33,278 nucleotides of DNA from an uncultured Parvularculaceae bacterium (GTDB lineage: Bacteria > Pseudomonadota > Alphaproteobacteria > Caulobacterales > Parvularculaceae), in assembly GCA_913055785.1 (NCBI GenBank), contig CAJXLJ010000032.1, positions 1-33,278 on the forward strand, in the 5' to 3' direction. A program made the position numbers and the translations under genes. Shown here piece after piece: positions 1 to 8,432 of the stretch (its first letter is position 1; each line of letters starts with the position of its first letter). Under the pieces are notes generated by a model. It worked only from the letters and a program-made list of their open reading frames with translations, did not search any database and was not told the origin of the DNA.

Positions 1-632
1 CCTTGGACGCCTTGGACGAACAGCGGCAGGTAGATGACGGCGCCGAACAGTCCGAACAGTCCGATGCGCCAGGAAAGTCCCGCCACAAACACGATGATCA
101 CGCCGGTCGCCGCCAGCAAAAGCGCCGTGCCAAGGTCCGGCTGAATGAAGACAAGGCCGACCGGCGCGCCGATCATCAGCGCCGGCGGGATAAGATAGAG
201 AATGTGCGACACCTGCTCCGCCCGAAGCCCGTGATAGTAACGGGCGAGCGCCATGACGAGGCCGAGCTTCATCGCTTCGGATGGCTGGAACTGCATGCCG
301 CCGAGCTCAATCCAGCGGCGCGCGCCCATATTGATCTCGCCAATGAACGGCGTGGCGATGAGCGCAATCAGGGCGACGAAATAGATCGGATAGGAAAGCG
401 CCATCCAGTAACGGATGGCGATCATGCCGATCACGATAAGAATGCCGAGCGCCGCCACATAGCGCACAGCGTGACGGAACGCCCAGGGCTGCCAGTTTCC
501 TTCGGCCACGGAATAAAGCGTGATGACCCCGGCGCCGGCGAGCATCGTCAGGAGAATGATCAGCGGCCAGTGCAGACGCGCAAGGCGGTCGCGAACGCCG
601 CGTCTCGGTCCGGGAAGAATAAGCGACGACAT
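1..632 (-). CDS. rodA: RodA peptidoglycan glycosyltransferase (SEDS family), 3' end outside window
   Basis: RodA polymerises lipid II into glycan strands during cell elongation, working with PBP2 in the inner membrane. Reading leftwards from the ATG at 632, the frame stays open to the window edge for about 210 residues. It starts MSSLILPGPRRG and then shows repeated hydrophobic segments. SEDS-type landmarks are visible: GARRWIELGGMQFQPSE near residues 103-119, and FIQPDLGTALLL near 162-173, holding the Asp expected to be catalytic in RodA/FtsW proteins. The start lies four bases after the mrdA stop, so it is the distal gene of the mre operon. The C-terminal part is missing because the window ends. 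The identification is firm from both motif content and gene order. Confidence 0.93.
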   Translation of the reverse strand, partial: MSSLILPGPRRGVRDRLARLHWPLIILLTMLAGAGVITLYSVAEGNWQPWAFRHAVRYVAALGILIVIGMIAIRYWMALSYPIYFVALIALIATPFIGEINMGARRWIELGGMQFQPSEAMKLGLVMALARYYHGLRAEQVSHILYLIPPALMIGAPVGLVFIQPDLGTALLLAATGVIIVFVAGLSWRIGLFGLFGAVIYLPLFVQGVQ

Positions 633-636
633 CGGC

Positions 637-2583
637 CTATTCCCCTCCGCCAAGCGCCGCCGTCCGCACCAGCGTGCGCGGATCGAAAGCCGGTAGGGAT
701 GCAGGGTCCTTCGCCGCCACCGCCTTCATGATGTCGCGCGCCTTGGGGCCTGCGGCGCGGCTGCCGCCAATACCGTGCTCAACCAGCACGGCGCAGGCGT
801 AGCGCGGATTCTCATACGGCATGAATGAAATGAACAGCGCATGGTCGCGCCGCGTCCACGGGAGTTGTTCCGGTTTCGTCAGTCCTCTCGCCCGCTCTTC
901 ATTGGTGATATGATAGAGCTGGCTGGTGCCGGTCTTGCCGGCCATTTGCCATTCCGGATCCTCGATCCGCGAGCGCGCCGCCGTACCCCATTCATTGACG
1001 ACTGCGTTCATGCCGGCGCGCGCGACATCGAGATGCCTCGGATCGACGTCGATCGCCGAGGCTTTAGGCGCAGGCAGAATGAGATCGCCAACCGCACGCA
1101 CCAGTCGCGGGCGCACCGCGGCGCCGGTGGCGATGCGCGCGGTCATGACGCAAAGCTGCAACGGCGTCGCCGTCCAGGCGCCCTGCCCGATGATGGCAGA
1201 CAGGGTCTCGCCCTGAAACCAGGTCTGGTTCTCCGGCGTGCCGGCGTAATAGGCGCGCTTCCAGTCCCGCGACGGCACCACGCCCTGCTGCTGGCCGGTG
1301 ACGCCAAGCTCATAGGTCTGCCCAAGTCCGAAACGCCTCGCCACATCCGCAAGCACGTCGATATCAAGTGTTTTGGCGATTTCGTAAAAATAGGTGTCGC
1401 AGGAGTGTTTGATCGCCCCCTTCATATCGACGGTTCCGTGACCGCCCGGCTTCCAGCAATGGAAGTAGCGGTTGCCGTACCACATCTTGCCCCTGCAATA
1501 GACCGTCTCGCTGGCCCTGTGTCCGGCTTCCAGGGCTGCAATGGCGCTCAGGGTCTTGAGCGTCGAACCGGGCGGATAGGCGCCGGTGAGCGACTTGTTC
1601 AAAAGCGGTTTATACGGACTTTCGTTAAGGTCTTTCCAAAGCCCGGCGTCGATGCCGATATTGAAATCGTTCGGGTTGAAAGCCGGCGTCGACGCAAGCA
1701 CAAGAATATCGCCGGTGACGACATCCATAACGACCGCGGCGGCGCTCTGTTTTTCATCCGGCAGTTGCTCGTCCGGCCGCGCCAGCACTTCCATCGCATG
1801 TTGTTGCAGGTCGGCGTCGATCGTCAGGGTCAGCGTCTTGCCCTGCACCGGCGGAATCGCATCGTCCTTCATTTCCTCAATGACGCGGCCATGGGCGTTG
1901 ATCTTGACGTTCATCTTCCCGGCTTCGCCGCGCAGTTCGGATTCATAGGTGCGTTCGAGCCCGTCGCGGCCGACCTTGAACCCGGGCTGGCGGAGCAGGG
2001 TGCGCGCTTCGTCGGTCTCCTGCGCCGCAAGGTCCCGGTCGGTGACGGCGCCGACATAACCGATCACGAAGGCGGACGCCTCGCCGAGCGGATAGTCTCT
2101 GGTTTCGCCGACATCCGGCAACACGCCGGGCAGATGCGGGAGGTCGAAATTGACCTTCGAAAAATCGTCCCAGGTGAGGTTGTCTTCGATCTCAACCGGC
2201 GTGAAGGCGCCGCGGCGGCGGATTTCACGGATGATACGGGCGCGCTTTTCAGCGCTAACCGGAATCAGCCGGGAAATTTCATCGAGCGTGGCGTCGATGT
2301 CACGGGCCTGCTCAGGGATCAGCAGCACACGGAAATTCTTGCGGTTCGAAGCGAGTACATTGCCGAACCGGTCGATAATCTCGCCGCGCAAGGGGGTCAG
2401 AATGCGCCGGTTGAACTGGTTCTCGAGCGCAAGGTCGGAATATTTCTGATAATCGGCGACCTGCAGCTGATAGAGACGTACGCCAACGCCGCCGAGTAGC
2501 AAACTCACCCCGCCGCCGAACAACACCGTGCGCCGCGAAACGATTTCCTGACGCTCCGGATCGTGGGTGTTGAATACGGGCAT
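637..2583 (-). CDS. mrdA: Penicillin-binding protein 2 (elongasome transpeptidase)
   Basis: PBP2 cross-links peptidoglycan during lateral wall growth and partners RodA. The protein is 648 residues from the ATG at 2583 (MPVFNTHDPERQ); longer upstream in-frame starts would run into mreD and are rejected. There is one N-terminal membrane anchor (about 19-40), then a PBP dimerisation domain with RGEIIDRFGNVLASN (66-80), then the transpeptidase domain. Active-site motifs are the STLK tetrad with Ser340 and Lys343, SCD at 394-396 (in the SxN position), and KTG at 550-552. Length and domain order are usual for class B PBP2. The start is two bases after the mreD stop, implying co-transcription and likely translational coupling. 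Confidence 0.96.
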   Translation of the reverse strand: MPVFNTHDPERQEIVSRRTVLFGGGVSLLLGGVGVRLYQLQVADYQKYSDLALENQFNRRILTPLRGEIIDRFGNVLASNRKNFRVLLIPEQARDIDATLDEISRLIPVSAEKRARIIREIRRRGAFTPVEIEDNLTWDDFSKVNFDLPHLPGVLPDVGETRDYPLGEASAFVIGYVGAVTDRDLAAQETDEARTLLRQPGFKVGRDGLERTYESELRGEAGKMNVKINAHGRVIEEMKDDAIPPVQGKTLTLTIDADLQQHAMEVLARPDEQLPDEKQSAAAVVMDVVTGDILVLASTPAFNPNDFNIGIDAGLWKDLNESPYKPLLNKSLTGAYPPGSTLKTLSAIAALEAGHRASETVYCRGKMWYGNRYFHCWKPGGHGTVDMKGAIKHSCDTYFYEIAKTLDIDVLADVARRFGLGQTYELGVTGQQQGVVPSRDWKRAYYAGTPENQTWFQGETLSAIIGQGAWTATPLQLCVMTARIATGAAVRPRLVRAVGDLILPAPKASAIDVDPRHLDVARAGMNAVVNEWGTAARSRIEDPEWQMAGKTGTSQLYHITNEERARGLTKPEQLPWTRRDHALFISFMPYENPRYACAVLVEHGIGGSRAAGPKARDIMKAVAAKDPASLPAFDPRTLVRTAALGGGE

Positions 2584-2585
2584 CG

Positions 2586-3098
2586 TCAGCCCTCCACCAG
2601 CACGCGGCGATGCAACTGCCCGAAGACCATGCCGAACAGCGGATAGATCAACACTGTCGCGGCCATCTGGGCGAGAAGGCTTCCAACGGGAAGCAGCGCG
2701 CCGGACATCAAACTCATCACAAGCCAGAGCATAAGACTTGCGCCCGCCGTCGCCAAGGCGAATCCGAGCCAGACGACTTTTTGTTCGCGGCCCATGAAAT
2801 AGGAGCGCTGCGACATCACGATAAATTGCGTGGCAAGGTAAACGGCCGCCCAAAGGCCAAGCGGCCCGCCGGTTAACAGGTCCTGTAAAACACCGATGAA
2901 GAAGACGCTCACCGAGGGAAGAAATTCAGGCGCGTAAACCGACCAGAAAAAGACGACGACGAGCGGCACGATCGGCGTCGGCGCCCAGCCTTCAAACAGT
3001 CTCAAAGGCAAAGCCAGGAAAATAACGCCGAGAACGCCGAGGATCATCGGCGTCGCCGCTTTCAAAAGGCTAAGCAGGTTTTCCGCGCGATAACCCAT
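2586..3098 (-). CDS. mreD: Rod shape-determining protein MreD
   Basis: MreD is a small inner-membrane protein of the elongasome that links MreC to the PBP2/RodA pair. The 170-residue product starts MGYRAENLLSLLKAATPMIL and is almost wholly hydrophobic, with about five predicted membrane segments. A typical MreD stretch, DLLTGGPLGLWAAVYL, lies near residues 73-88. Sequence conservation in MreD is low, so the call rests on size, topology and position between mreC and mrdA. It lies 12 bases after mreC and two bases before mrdA on the same strand. Confidence 0.9.
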   Translation of the reverse strand: MGYRAENLLSLLKAATPMILGVLGVIFLALPLRLFEGWAPTPIVPLVVVFFWSVYAPEFLPSVSVFFIGVLQDLLTGGPLGLWAAVYLATQFIVMSQRSYFMGREQKVVWLGFALATAGASLMLWLVMSLMSGALLPVGSLLAQMAATVLIYPLFGMVFGQLHRRVLVEG

Positions 3099-3110
3099 AC
3101 TGGCCGGCCC

Positions 3111-4022
3111 TCACCCTTCCGCCGGCGCCGGCGCTTCTTCGGCTTCGCCGTCTTGCGTTTCCGTGACGGCGCCTTCGTCAACCGCCGGGAACTCGTAATT
3201 GAGAATCCGCACCATCCGGGTTTCAGCGTAGTCGGCGAACAGATCGACAAGAATGTCGCCGCTTTTTTCACTGTCGATAACGCCGACCGGCAGGCCGCGC
3301 GGCAGGACGCCGCCGGCGCCGGAAGTAAGCACGCGCTGGCCGGGCGTAACCTCGATGACGTCGGCGCTTTCTGTAATGGCGATCACCGGCCTCGCCCTGG
3401 TGTTGCCGACGAGAATGCCTTCAAGGCCCGTATCCTCGATGTAAACAGGCACGCGGCTTTGAATATCGGTGAGAAGAAGCACGCGCGAGGCTTTCGAACC
3501 GGTGTGAACGATGTGGCCCACAAGCCCCTTGTCGCCGACCACCGCCTGACCGCTCTCGACATTTTTCGACCGGCCCGCGTTGACGATCATTGAGCGGGCG
3601 AATGCGTCGTTGGCCTCGCCGATAACGAAGGCGTCAACCGGATCGGCCTCGGGCGGCGCCTGATAGGATTGCAGGCCCTCATAAGCGGCGACGACCTTGC
3701 GAAGCTCCAGCGCCTCGTTCATCCACTGGCGCAGTTCCGCGTTTTCCTCGCGCAGCGCCTTGTTCTGCTCAAGCACGTTGAAATAGTCGCCGACGCCGCC
3801 GACGAGATCGTTGAACCAGGCGATAGGCGCGGAAAGATGCTGGAGGACCGGCGCCGCGGCGTCGATCACCCCTTCACGGGCTTTTTTGAAAACGGACGCT
3901 TCAGCGGAATAAAGACTCGACAACAACAGCAGCGTTGAGACGAGGATCAACAGTAAAAGCACAAAGCGGGAATTTGCGCGGCGTCCGAGGCCCTCCCGTT
4001 TGTCCTGCCCTAAAAATTCCAT
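3111..4022 (-). CDS. mreC: Rod shape-determining protein MreC
   Basis: MreC is the periplasmic scaffold of the elongation machinery, binding PBP2 and anchored by one membrane helix. The product is 303 residues. A short basic cytoplasmic N-terminus is followed by a membrane segment (about 20-40), a coiled-coil stretch with NVLEQNKALREENAELRQWM (82-101), and the beta-barrel domain. That domain includes NAGRSKNVESGQAVVGDKGL and LPRGLPVGVI, both typical of the family. The C-terminus is acidic and Ala/Pro-rich, which is common and poorly conserved. It is the second gene of the operon, 26 bases downstream of mreB. Confidence 0.94.
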   Translation of the reverse strand: MEFLGQDKREGLGRRANSRFVLLLLILVSTLLLLSSLYSAEASVFKKAREGVIDAAAPVLQHLSAPIAWFNDLVGGVGDYFNVLEQNKALREENAELRQWMNEALELRKVVAAYEGLQSYQAPPEADPVDAFVIGEANDAFARSMIVNAGRSKNVESGQAVVGDKGLVGHIVHTGSKASRVLLLTDIQSRVPVYIEDTGLEGILVGNTRARPVIAITESADVIEVTPGQRVLTSGAGGVLPRGLPVGVIDSEKSGDILVDLFADYAETRMVRILNYEFPAVDEGAVTETQDGEAEEAPAPAEG

Positions 4023-4048
4023 ACCTCGTCAAACCGCGGGAACTCGCC

Positions 4049-5122
<1,074 letters not shown>

Positions 5123-5133
5123 TCAGACGGCGT

Positions 5134-5163
5134 TTTATCCTTAATGCGTTCCTAAATCGTCAA
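5134..5163 (-). promoter_or_regulatory. Candidate sigma-70-like promoter of the mre operon
   Basis: On the minus strand TTGACG (5163-5158) is followed after 18 bases by GATAAA (5139-5134). This gives 5/6 and 4/6 matches to the housekeeping consensus, and it lies about 45 bases upstream of the mreB ATG. It is the only good match in the 165-base gap behind the TVP38 gene. It is inferred from sequence only. Confidence 0.45.
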
Positions 5164-5208
5164 CACTGGCCGCAAAAGCGGGCTTTTCCTGATGAAGCAG
5201 GCATGGTC

Positions 5209-5220
5209 GGCGTTAACGCC
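5209..5220. repeat. 12-base perfect palindrome upstream of the mreB promoter
   Basis: GGCGTTAACGCC is a perfect palindrome between the TVP38 gene and the candidate mreB promoter. A second TTAA lies four bases beyond its central TTAA (5221-5224). The spacing does not match the CtrA consensus (TTAA-N7-TTAA). It could be a protein-binding site or part of a weak transcript end for the upstream gene. Function unknown. Confidence 0.35.
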
Positions 5221-5254
5221 TTAACAAGATTCTCCCGGCGTCGACCGGAATTAT

Positions 5255-6022
5255 TCAAGGCGCGGCCTCCGCCGCGCGCATTCGCCTGTAGGCCGCTCCC
5301 ATCAGCAGCAAGAACCCCAGCCAGACAGCGACGATGCCCGCGATCACGGCGATATCGTGCGGCTCGCGGCTGGTGAAAAAAGCGAGAATGCCGGAGACGC
5401 CCTCCTTGAGCTCGCCGGAATCGGGCGCTGCAGCGGCGAGCGCCACGACCAGCAGGATCTTCGGAATGATCCCGATGCCTGTCCCCGCCCAGTATTTCCA
5501 CAAGGGGATATGGGCCGCGCCGGCGGCGGCGTTGACCACAACGAAGGGCGCTGAGGGCACGACCCTGATCAGCGCGGTCGCCAGAACGCCGTTGCGGGCG
5601 AGAAAATCGCTCACCTGCCGTACCCGCGGGCCGCCGAAACGGCGCACCCACCGGCCGCCGAGAAAGTGCCCGATCCCGAAAGTCAGCGTGGCGCTCACCA
5701 TGGTCGCGATCCAGGCGTAGGTCATGCCCTTCACCGGGCCGAAGACGATGATCGTGCCGGTAATCATCAGGATCTGGGGAAAACCGGCGAGAGCCAACAA
5801 GGAATAGATCGAGATGACGCCGACGATCGCCCAGGGCGATTGCGCCGCGCCAAGCAGCATCCGGCTCAACTGGTCTTCGCGGTCGAGATTGAGCCAAGCC
5901 TGCCCGAAGGCGAGCATGAACACCACAAAAAGGAGAAGGATCAGCGATATCGCCAGCGACGTCGCGGCCTTGGCGTCCAGGGCCTTAAAAAACCCGGCCA
6001 GCCGCCGCAAAAACTCGACCAT
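5255..6022 (-). CDS. TVP38/TMEM64 (VTT domain, DedA-superfamily) membrane protein
   Basis: This is a 255-residue polytopic inner-membrane protein. A first membrane helix (about 20-42) is followed by a conserved core with GFPQILMITGTIIVFGP (80-96), and GIGHFLGGRWVRRFGGPRV near 116-134. The next block, ALIRVVPSAPFVVVNAAAGA near 149-168, leads to further membrane helices. This layout matches the VTT/SNARE-associated domain family, related to DedA proteins and eukaryotic VMP1/TMEM41B, which scramble or transport lipids. The substrate of bacterial TVP38-like members is not settled. It ends about 165 bases upstream of mreB on the same strand, but the intervening promoter suggests separate transcription. 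Confidence 0.85.
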   Translation of the reverse strand: MVEFLRRLAGFFKALDAKAATSLAISLILLLFVVFMLAFGQAWLNLDREDQLSRMLLGAAQSPWAIVGVISIYSLLALAGFPQILMITGTIIVFGPVKGMTYAWIATMVSATLTFGIGHFLGGRWVRRFGGPRVRQVSDFLARNGVLATALIRVVPSAPFVVVNAAAGAAHIPLWKYWAGTGIGIIPKILLVVALAAAAPDSGELKEGVSGILAFFTSREPHDIAVIAGIVAVWLGFLLLMGAAYRRMRAAEAAP

Positions 6023-6330
6023 ACGCGAAACAGTCCCGACTGATCGTCCGGTCTCCGCGCTTCCCCAAACACAGAGCCCGGCGGCGCCGGCTTACCGCCT
6101 AGCGCCCTAAACACCAGAAAAACGGACCGAATTCCAACACCCCGACCGGCCCATACCCTACCTATGATTGGATAACGCCGAGACGCAGCGAAAGCAATCA
6201 GGGCCCTTCGCAGACGGTCGATATTTCGTTTTTTTCTCGAAACGCATTGCCCGCAGGAAGCGGAAGCGCCAACATAACAGCCTGGGGAAAACCGGGCCGG
6301 CCTGGCCGGCGTACGGAGGGGAGTTTGCCG
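6023..6330. other. 308-base divergent intergenic region without a convincing gene
   Basis: This lies between the divergent starts of the TVP38 gene and the lysozyme-like gene. Two short open frames cross it, but neither has a ribosome-binding site or recognisable content. There is a T-rich stretch near 6230-6237, and a 15-base near-palindrome at 6296-6310 (GCCGGCC-T-GGCCGGC) just ahead of the lysozyme ribosome-binding site. No confident promoter was found. The near-palindrome could form a small hairpin in the lysozyme leader. Confidence 0.4.
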
Positions 6331-6996
6331 ATGAGAGCGTCACTCATTTTCTGGGCGATTTTGTTCGTGCTCGGCGTGCTGGTCGGCGAACGCTACGGCT
6401 TGCCCGGCGGGATCACCGGATTGACCGATCGCGGTTTTGAGGCGGTCGAAGGCTGGCTCGGCAGGACCGGCGAACCTGGCGCGGAGGATGCCAATGACGC
6501 CGGTGCGGTTGAGGAAACCGGCGACGGCGCGGTTGAGGAGACTGGCGGCGATGCGGCGTCGAACGCCGGTCTGCGGATCAATGAAGCCGGACTTCAGATC
6601 ATCAAGGACAGCGAAAGCTTGCGTCTTGAAGCCTACCAAGCGGGCGGCGCCTGGTATATCGGCTACGGCCACAAGGGCGCGAGCGCCGGTCAGAAGATAA
6701 CCGAAGCGCAAGCCGACCAGTTGTTGCGTGAAGACGTTCGAACATCGGAAGATGTCGTCAAGGGAACCGTGGCCGTTCCCGTGAACGTCAATCAATTCTC
6801 GGCGATGGTTTCGTTCGCCTACAATCTCGGGGCCGGCAATTTTAAAAAATCAACCGTAGTTGAACGGATCAACAAGGGCGATTACGCGGGCGCCGCCGAC
6901 GGGTTTCTCAATCATAACACAGCCGGCGGCAAGGTCGTCGATCATCTGACGGAACGCCGCCAGAAAGAACGCGCGCTGTTCCTGACGCCCGCTTAG
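6331..6996 (+). CDS. Membrane-anchored lysozyme-like protein (GH24 / phage-endolysin fold)
   Basis: The start is the ATG at 6331, supported by GGAGGGG seven bases upstream; an in-frame ATG at 6247 has no such support. The 221-residue product has an N-terminal membrane segment (5-19), an acidic Gly/Glu-rich linker (45-78), and a GH24 muramidase-like domain (about 83-221). Visible family motifs are Glu95 in ESLRLEAY, IGYGH at 110-114, FSAMVSFAYNLGAGNF (156-171), and the C-terminal AGGKVVDHLTERRQKE. The Asp and Thr that complete the catalytic triad in T4/P1-type lysozymes align with Ala104 and Tyr109, so activity is doubtful. It is a single chromosomal gene with no phage neighbours, suggesting a cell-wall remodelling or scaffold role rather than lysis. 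Caulobacter SpmX is a precedent for a non-lytic muramidase-like domain. Confidence 0.82.
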   Translation: MRASLIFWAILFVLGVLVGERYGLPGGITGLTDRGFEAVEGWLGRTGEPGAEDANDAGAVEETGDGAVEETGGDAASNAGLRINEAGLQIIKDSESLRLEAYQAGGAWYIGYGHKGASAGQKITEAQADQLLREDVRTSEDVVKGTVAVPVNVNQFSAMVSFAYNLGAGNFKKSTVVERINKGDYAGAADGFLNHNTAGGKVVDHLTERRQKERALFLTPA

Positions 6997-7430
6997 GGCT
7001 CGGGATTGACGTTGCCGATATCGGCGACGAACTTCCATTCGCCGTTCTTATCCTTGCGCCACACCGACAGATATTTTCCGTGTTCGACGGTTTCGCCGCC
7101 GCTCGCGCCGACGGCGGTGAAGATGTAACGCCCCCAGGTGAAACCGAAATCGCCCGCCTCGCTCGCCATGCCGCCGGCCGGCGTCCATGTCATGTCGGCG
7201 CTGGCCGGCCAGGTCGCGTAACGCTCAATGAGCGTGTCGCGCCCCTGATAGGGCTGGGCGCCGTCGGGAAACATGTGAACGTCTTCGGCGGCGAACGCTG
7301 CGGGCACGCCGTCCCGTTCCGCCATCGCCGCAAAGGCGCGATCGGCTTTGAGCATCTCGTCGACTGATCCGGCGAATGCCGGCGACAGCGCGGCAAACGC
7401 AGCGATCATGAAACCCAGCACTGTTTTCAT
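6993..7430 (-). CDS. Exported DUF4440/SnoaL-like (NTF2-fold) protein
   Basis: The 145-residue product begins MKTVLGFMIAAFAALSPAFA, a clear Sec signal peptide ending near residue 20. The mature part has an NTF2-like pattern: SVDEMLKADRAFAAMAERDG at the front, HMFPDGAQPYQGRDTLIERY in the middle, and HGKYLSVWRKDKNGEWKFV at the end. That last motif is typical of DUF4440/SnoaL-like proteins. Such domains bind small molecules or act as accessory proteins, and no specific substrate can be read from the sequence. Its TAA overlaps the TAG of the convergent lysozyme-like gene. The start is well placed next to the signal peptide. Confidence 0.82.
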   Translation of the reverse strand: MKTVLGFMIAAFAALSPAFAGSVDEMLKADRAFAAMAERDGVPAAFAAEDVHMFPDGAQPYQGRDTLIERYATWPASADMTWTPAGGMASEAGDFGFTWGRYIFTAVGASGGETVEHGKYLSVWRKDKNGEWKFVADIGNVNPEP

Positions 7431-7486
7431 CGTTCTCTCCCGAACCTGCGCACCGGGCTCGCGCCTCGGGGGTGCGCCCGCCCCCT

Positions 7487-7502
7487 ATGCTCAGCAGAGC
7501 AT
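7487..7502. repeat. Short hairpin after the miaA stop
   Basis: ATGCTC-AGCA-GAGCAT is a perfect six-base-pair inverted repeat ten bases beyond the miaA stop codon. A second inverted repeat, GCGCACC (7448-7454) with GGTGCGC (7471-7477), lies nearby in the same short gap. Neither is followed by a U-tract on the miaA strand, so they are only possible mRNA 3'-end structures. Confidence 0.3.
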
Positions 7503-7511
7503 GAAGCGCGA

Positions 7512-8414
7512 TCAGGAGGCAAGCGCGGCGAGCGCCGCTTCGGCGCTCTCATGGCTCGGCCAGCCGGACGCCTGATTGCGAAACCAGGTCATCTGGCGTT
7601 TGGCGAAACGCCGCGTGTTTTGCTGCAGCGCCGCCAGGGCTTCTTCGCGCGACATTTCTCCAGCGAGAAAAGCGGCGATCTCAGGTACGCCGAGCGCTTT
7701 CATCACCGGCGCCTGCAGATCGACATCGCGCAAAAGCAACGCCCGCACTTCGGCGATCCCGGCGTCGCTGAAAATATCGTGCGCCCGTTGATCGATGGAC
7801 GCATAAAGGCGCGCGCGCGGCGGCGCGATCACCGCCTTGCGTATCGGACCATCGATGAACGGCGTTCTCGGCAAGTGCTGAAAATGGGAAAGCGGCTTGC
7901 CGGTCGTTTCATGGACTTCCCAGGCGCGCATCAATCGCTGCGCGTCGCCCGCCGGCAGATGCGTCATCCCGGGATCGCGTTCAAGCACTTCATCGCGAAA
8001 CGCTTCTGCGCCAAGCGCATCGCGCCGCGCGCGCGCCGCCGCGCGGATTTCCGGCGGCGTTTCAGGTATCGGCGACAGGCCGTCTTCAAGCGCCTTGAAA
8101 TAGAGCCCCGTTCCGCCAGTCAGAATGGCGATGCGCCCGGCGTTCAAAATGTCTCCGATCTCGCGCGCCGCCATCCCCGCCCAGCGGCCCGCCGAACAAG
8201 CCTCGCTTGCATCGATAGCGCCGTAAAGGCGATGCGGCGCGCGCCGTTCATCCGCCTCATCGGGCCGCGCCGTGACGATCTTGAGATCGGCATAGATCTG
8301 CATTGCGTCGGCGTTGACGATGACGCCGCCGGTTTCCTCTGCGAGGCGCAGCGCCGCCGCCGACTTGCCGCTGGCGGTGGGGCCTGCGATAAAGACAATG
8401 CGCGACTCATCCAT
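7512..8414 (-). CDS. miaA: tRNA dimethylallyltransferase MiaA
   Basis: MiaA transfers a dimethylallyl group from DMAPP to N6 of adenosine 37 in tRNAs reading UNN codons. The product is 300 residues from the ATG at 8414 (MDESRIVFIAG). The P-loop GPTASGKS is at 11-18. It is followed by VIVNADAMQIYADL (the tRNA/substrate-binding region), ILTGGTGLYFKAL, and the C-terminal RRFAKRQMTWFRNQ, all hallmarks of the family. A much longer in-frame extension upstream overlaps serB and is rejected. Length is normal for MiaA (about 300-316). It diverges from serB with only 18 bases between start codons. Confidence 0.96.
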   Translation of the reverse strand: MDESRIVFIAGPTASGKSAAALRLAEETGGVIVNADAMQIYADLKIVTARPDEADERRAPHRLYGAIDASEACSAGRWAGMAAREIGDILNAGRIAILTGGTGLYFKALEDGLSPIPETPPEIRAAARARRDALGAEAFRDEVLERDPGMTHLPAGDAQRLMRAWEVHETTGKPLSHFQHLPRTPFIDGPIRKAVIAPPRARLYASIDQRAHDIFSDAGIAEVRALLLRDVDLQAPVMKALGVPEIAAFLAGEMSREEALAALQQNTRRFAKRQMTWFRNQASGWPSHESAEAALAALAS

Positions 8415-8432
8415 GGGATCAGCCCTATCCGA

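Noticed and set aside
841-2499. Long open frame (552 residues) on the plus strand opposite mrdA
   Set aside because: It is the antisense of a gene with complete PBP2 motifs, Arg/Gly/Ala-rich, with no recognisable domain; such frames are usual in GC-rich DNA.
5213-5224. Possible CtrA site upstream of mreB
   Set aside because: Two TTAA boxes are only four bases apart, whereas CtrA requires seven.
6247-6330. Earlier ATG for the lysozyme-like gene
   Set aside because: No ribosome-binding site, and it would place a Gly/Arg-rich tail before a clean membrane anchor that starts at the well-supported ATG at 6331.
6158-6440. Small frames on both strands in the TVP38-lysozyme gap
   Set aside because: Basic, low-information peptides without start signals.
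6331-6996. Prophage remnant suggested by an endolysin-like gene
   Set aside because: No holin, structural, integrase or attachment sequences around it; neighbours are ordinary chromosomal genes.
7551-8432. N-terminal extension of SerB reaching back across miaA
   Set aside because: The extension is antisense of MiaA and low in sequence character; conserved SerB sequence begins at 8433.
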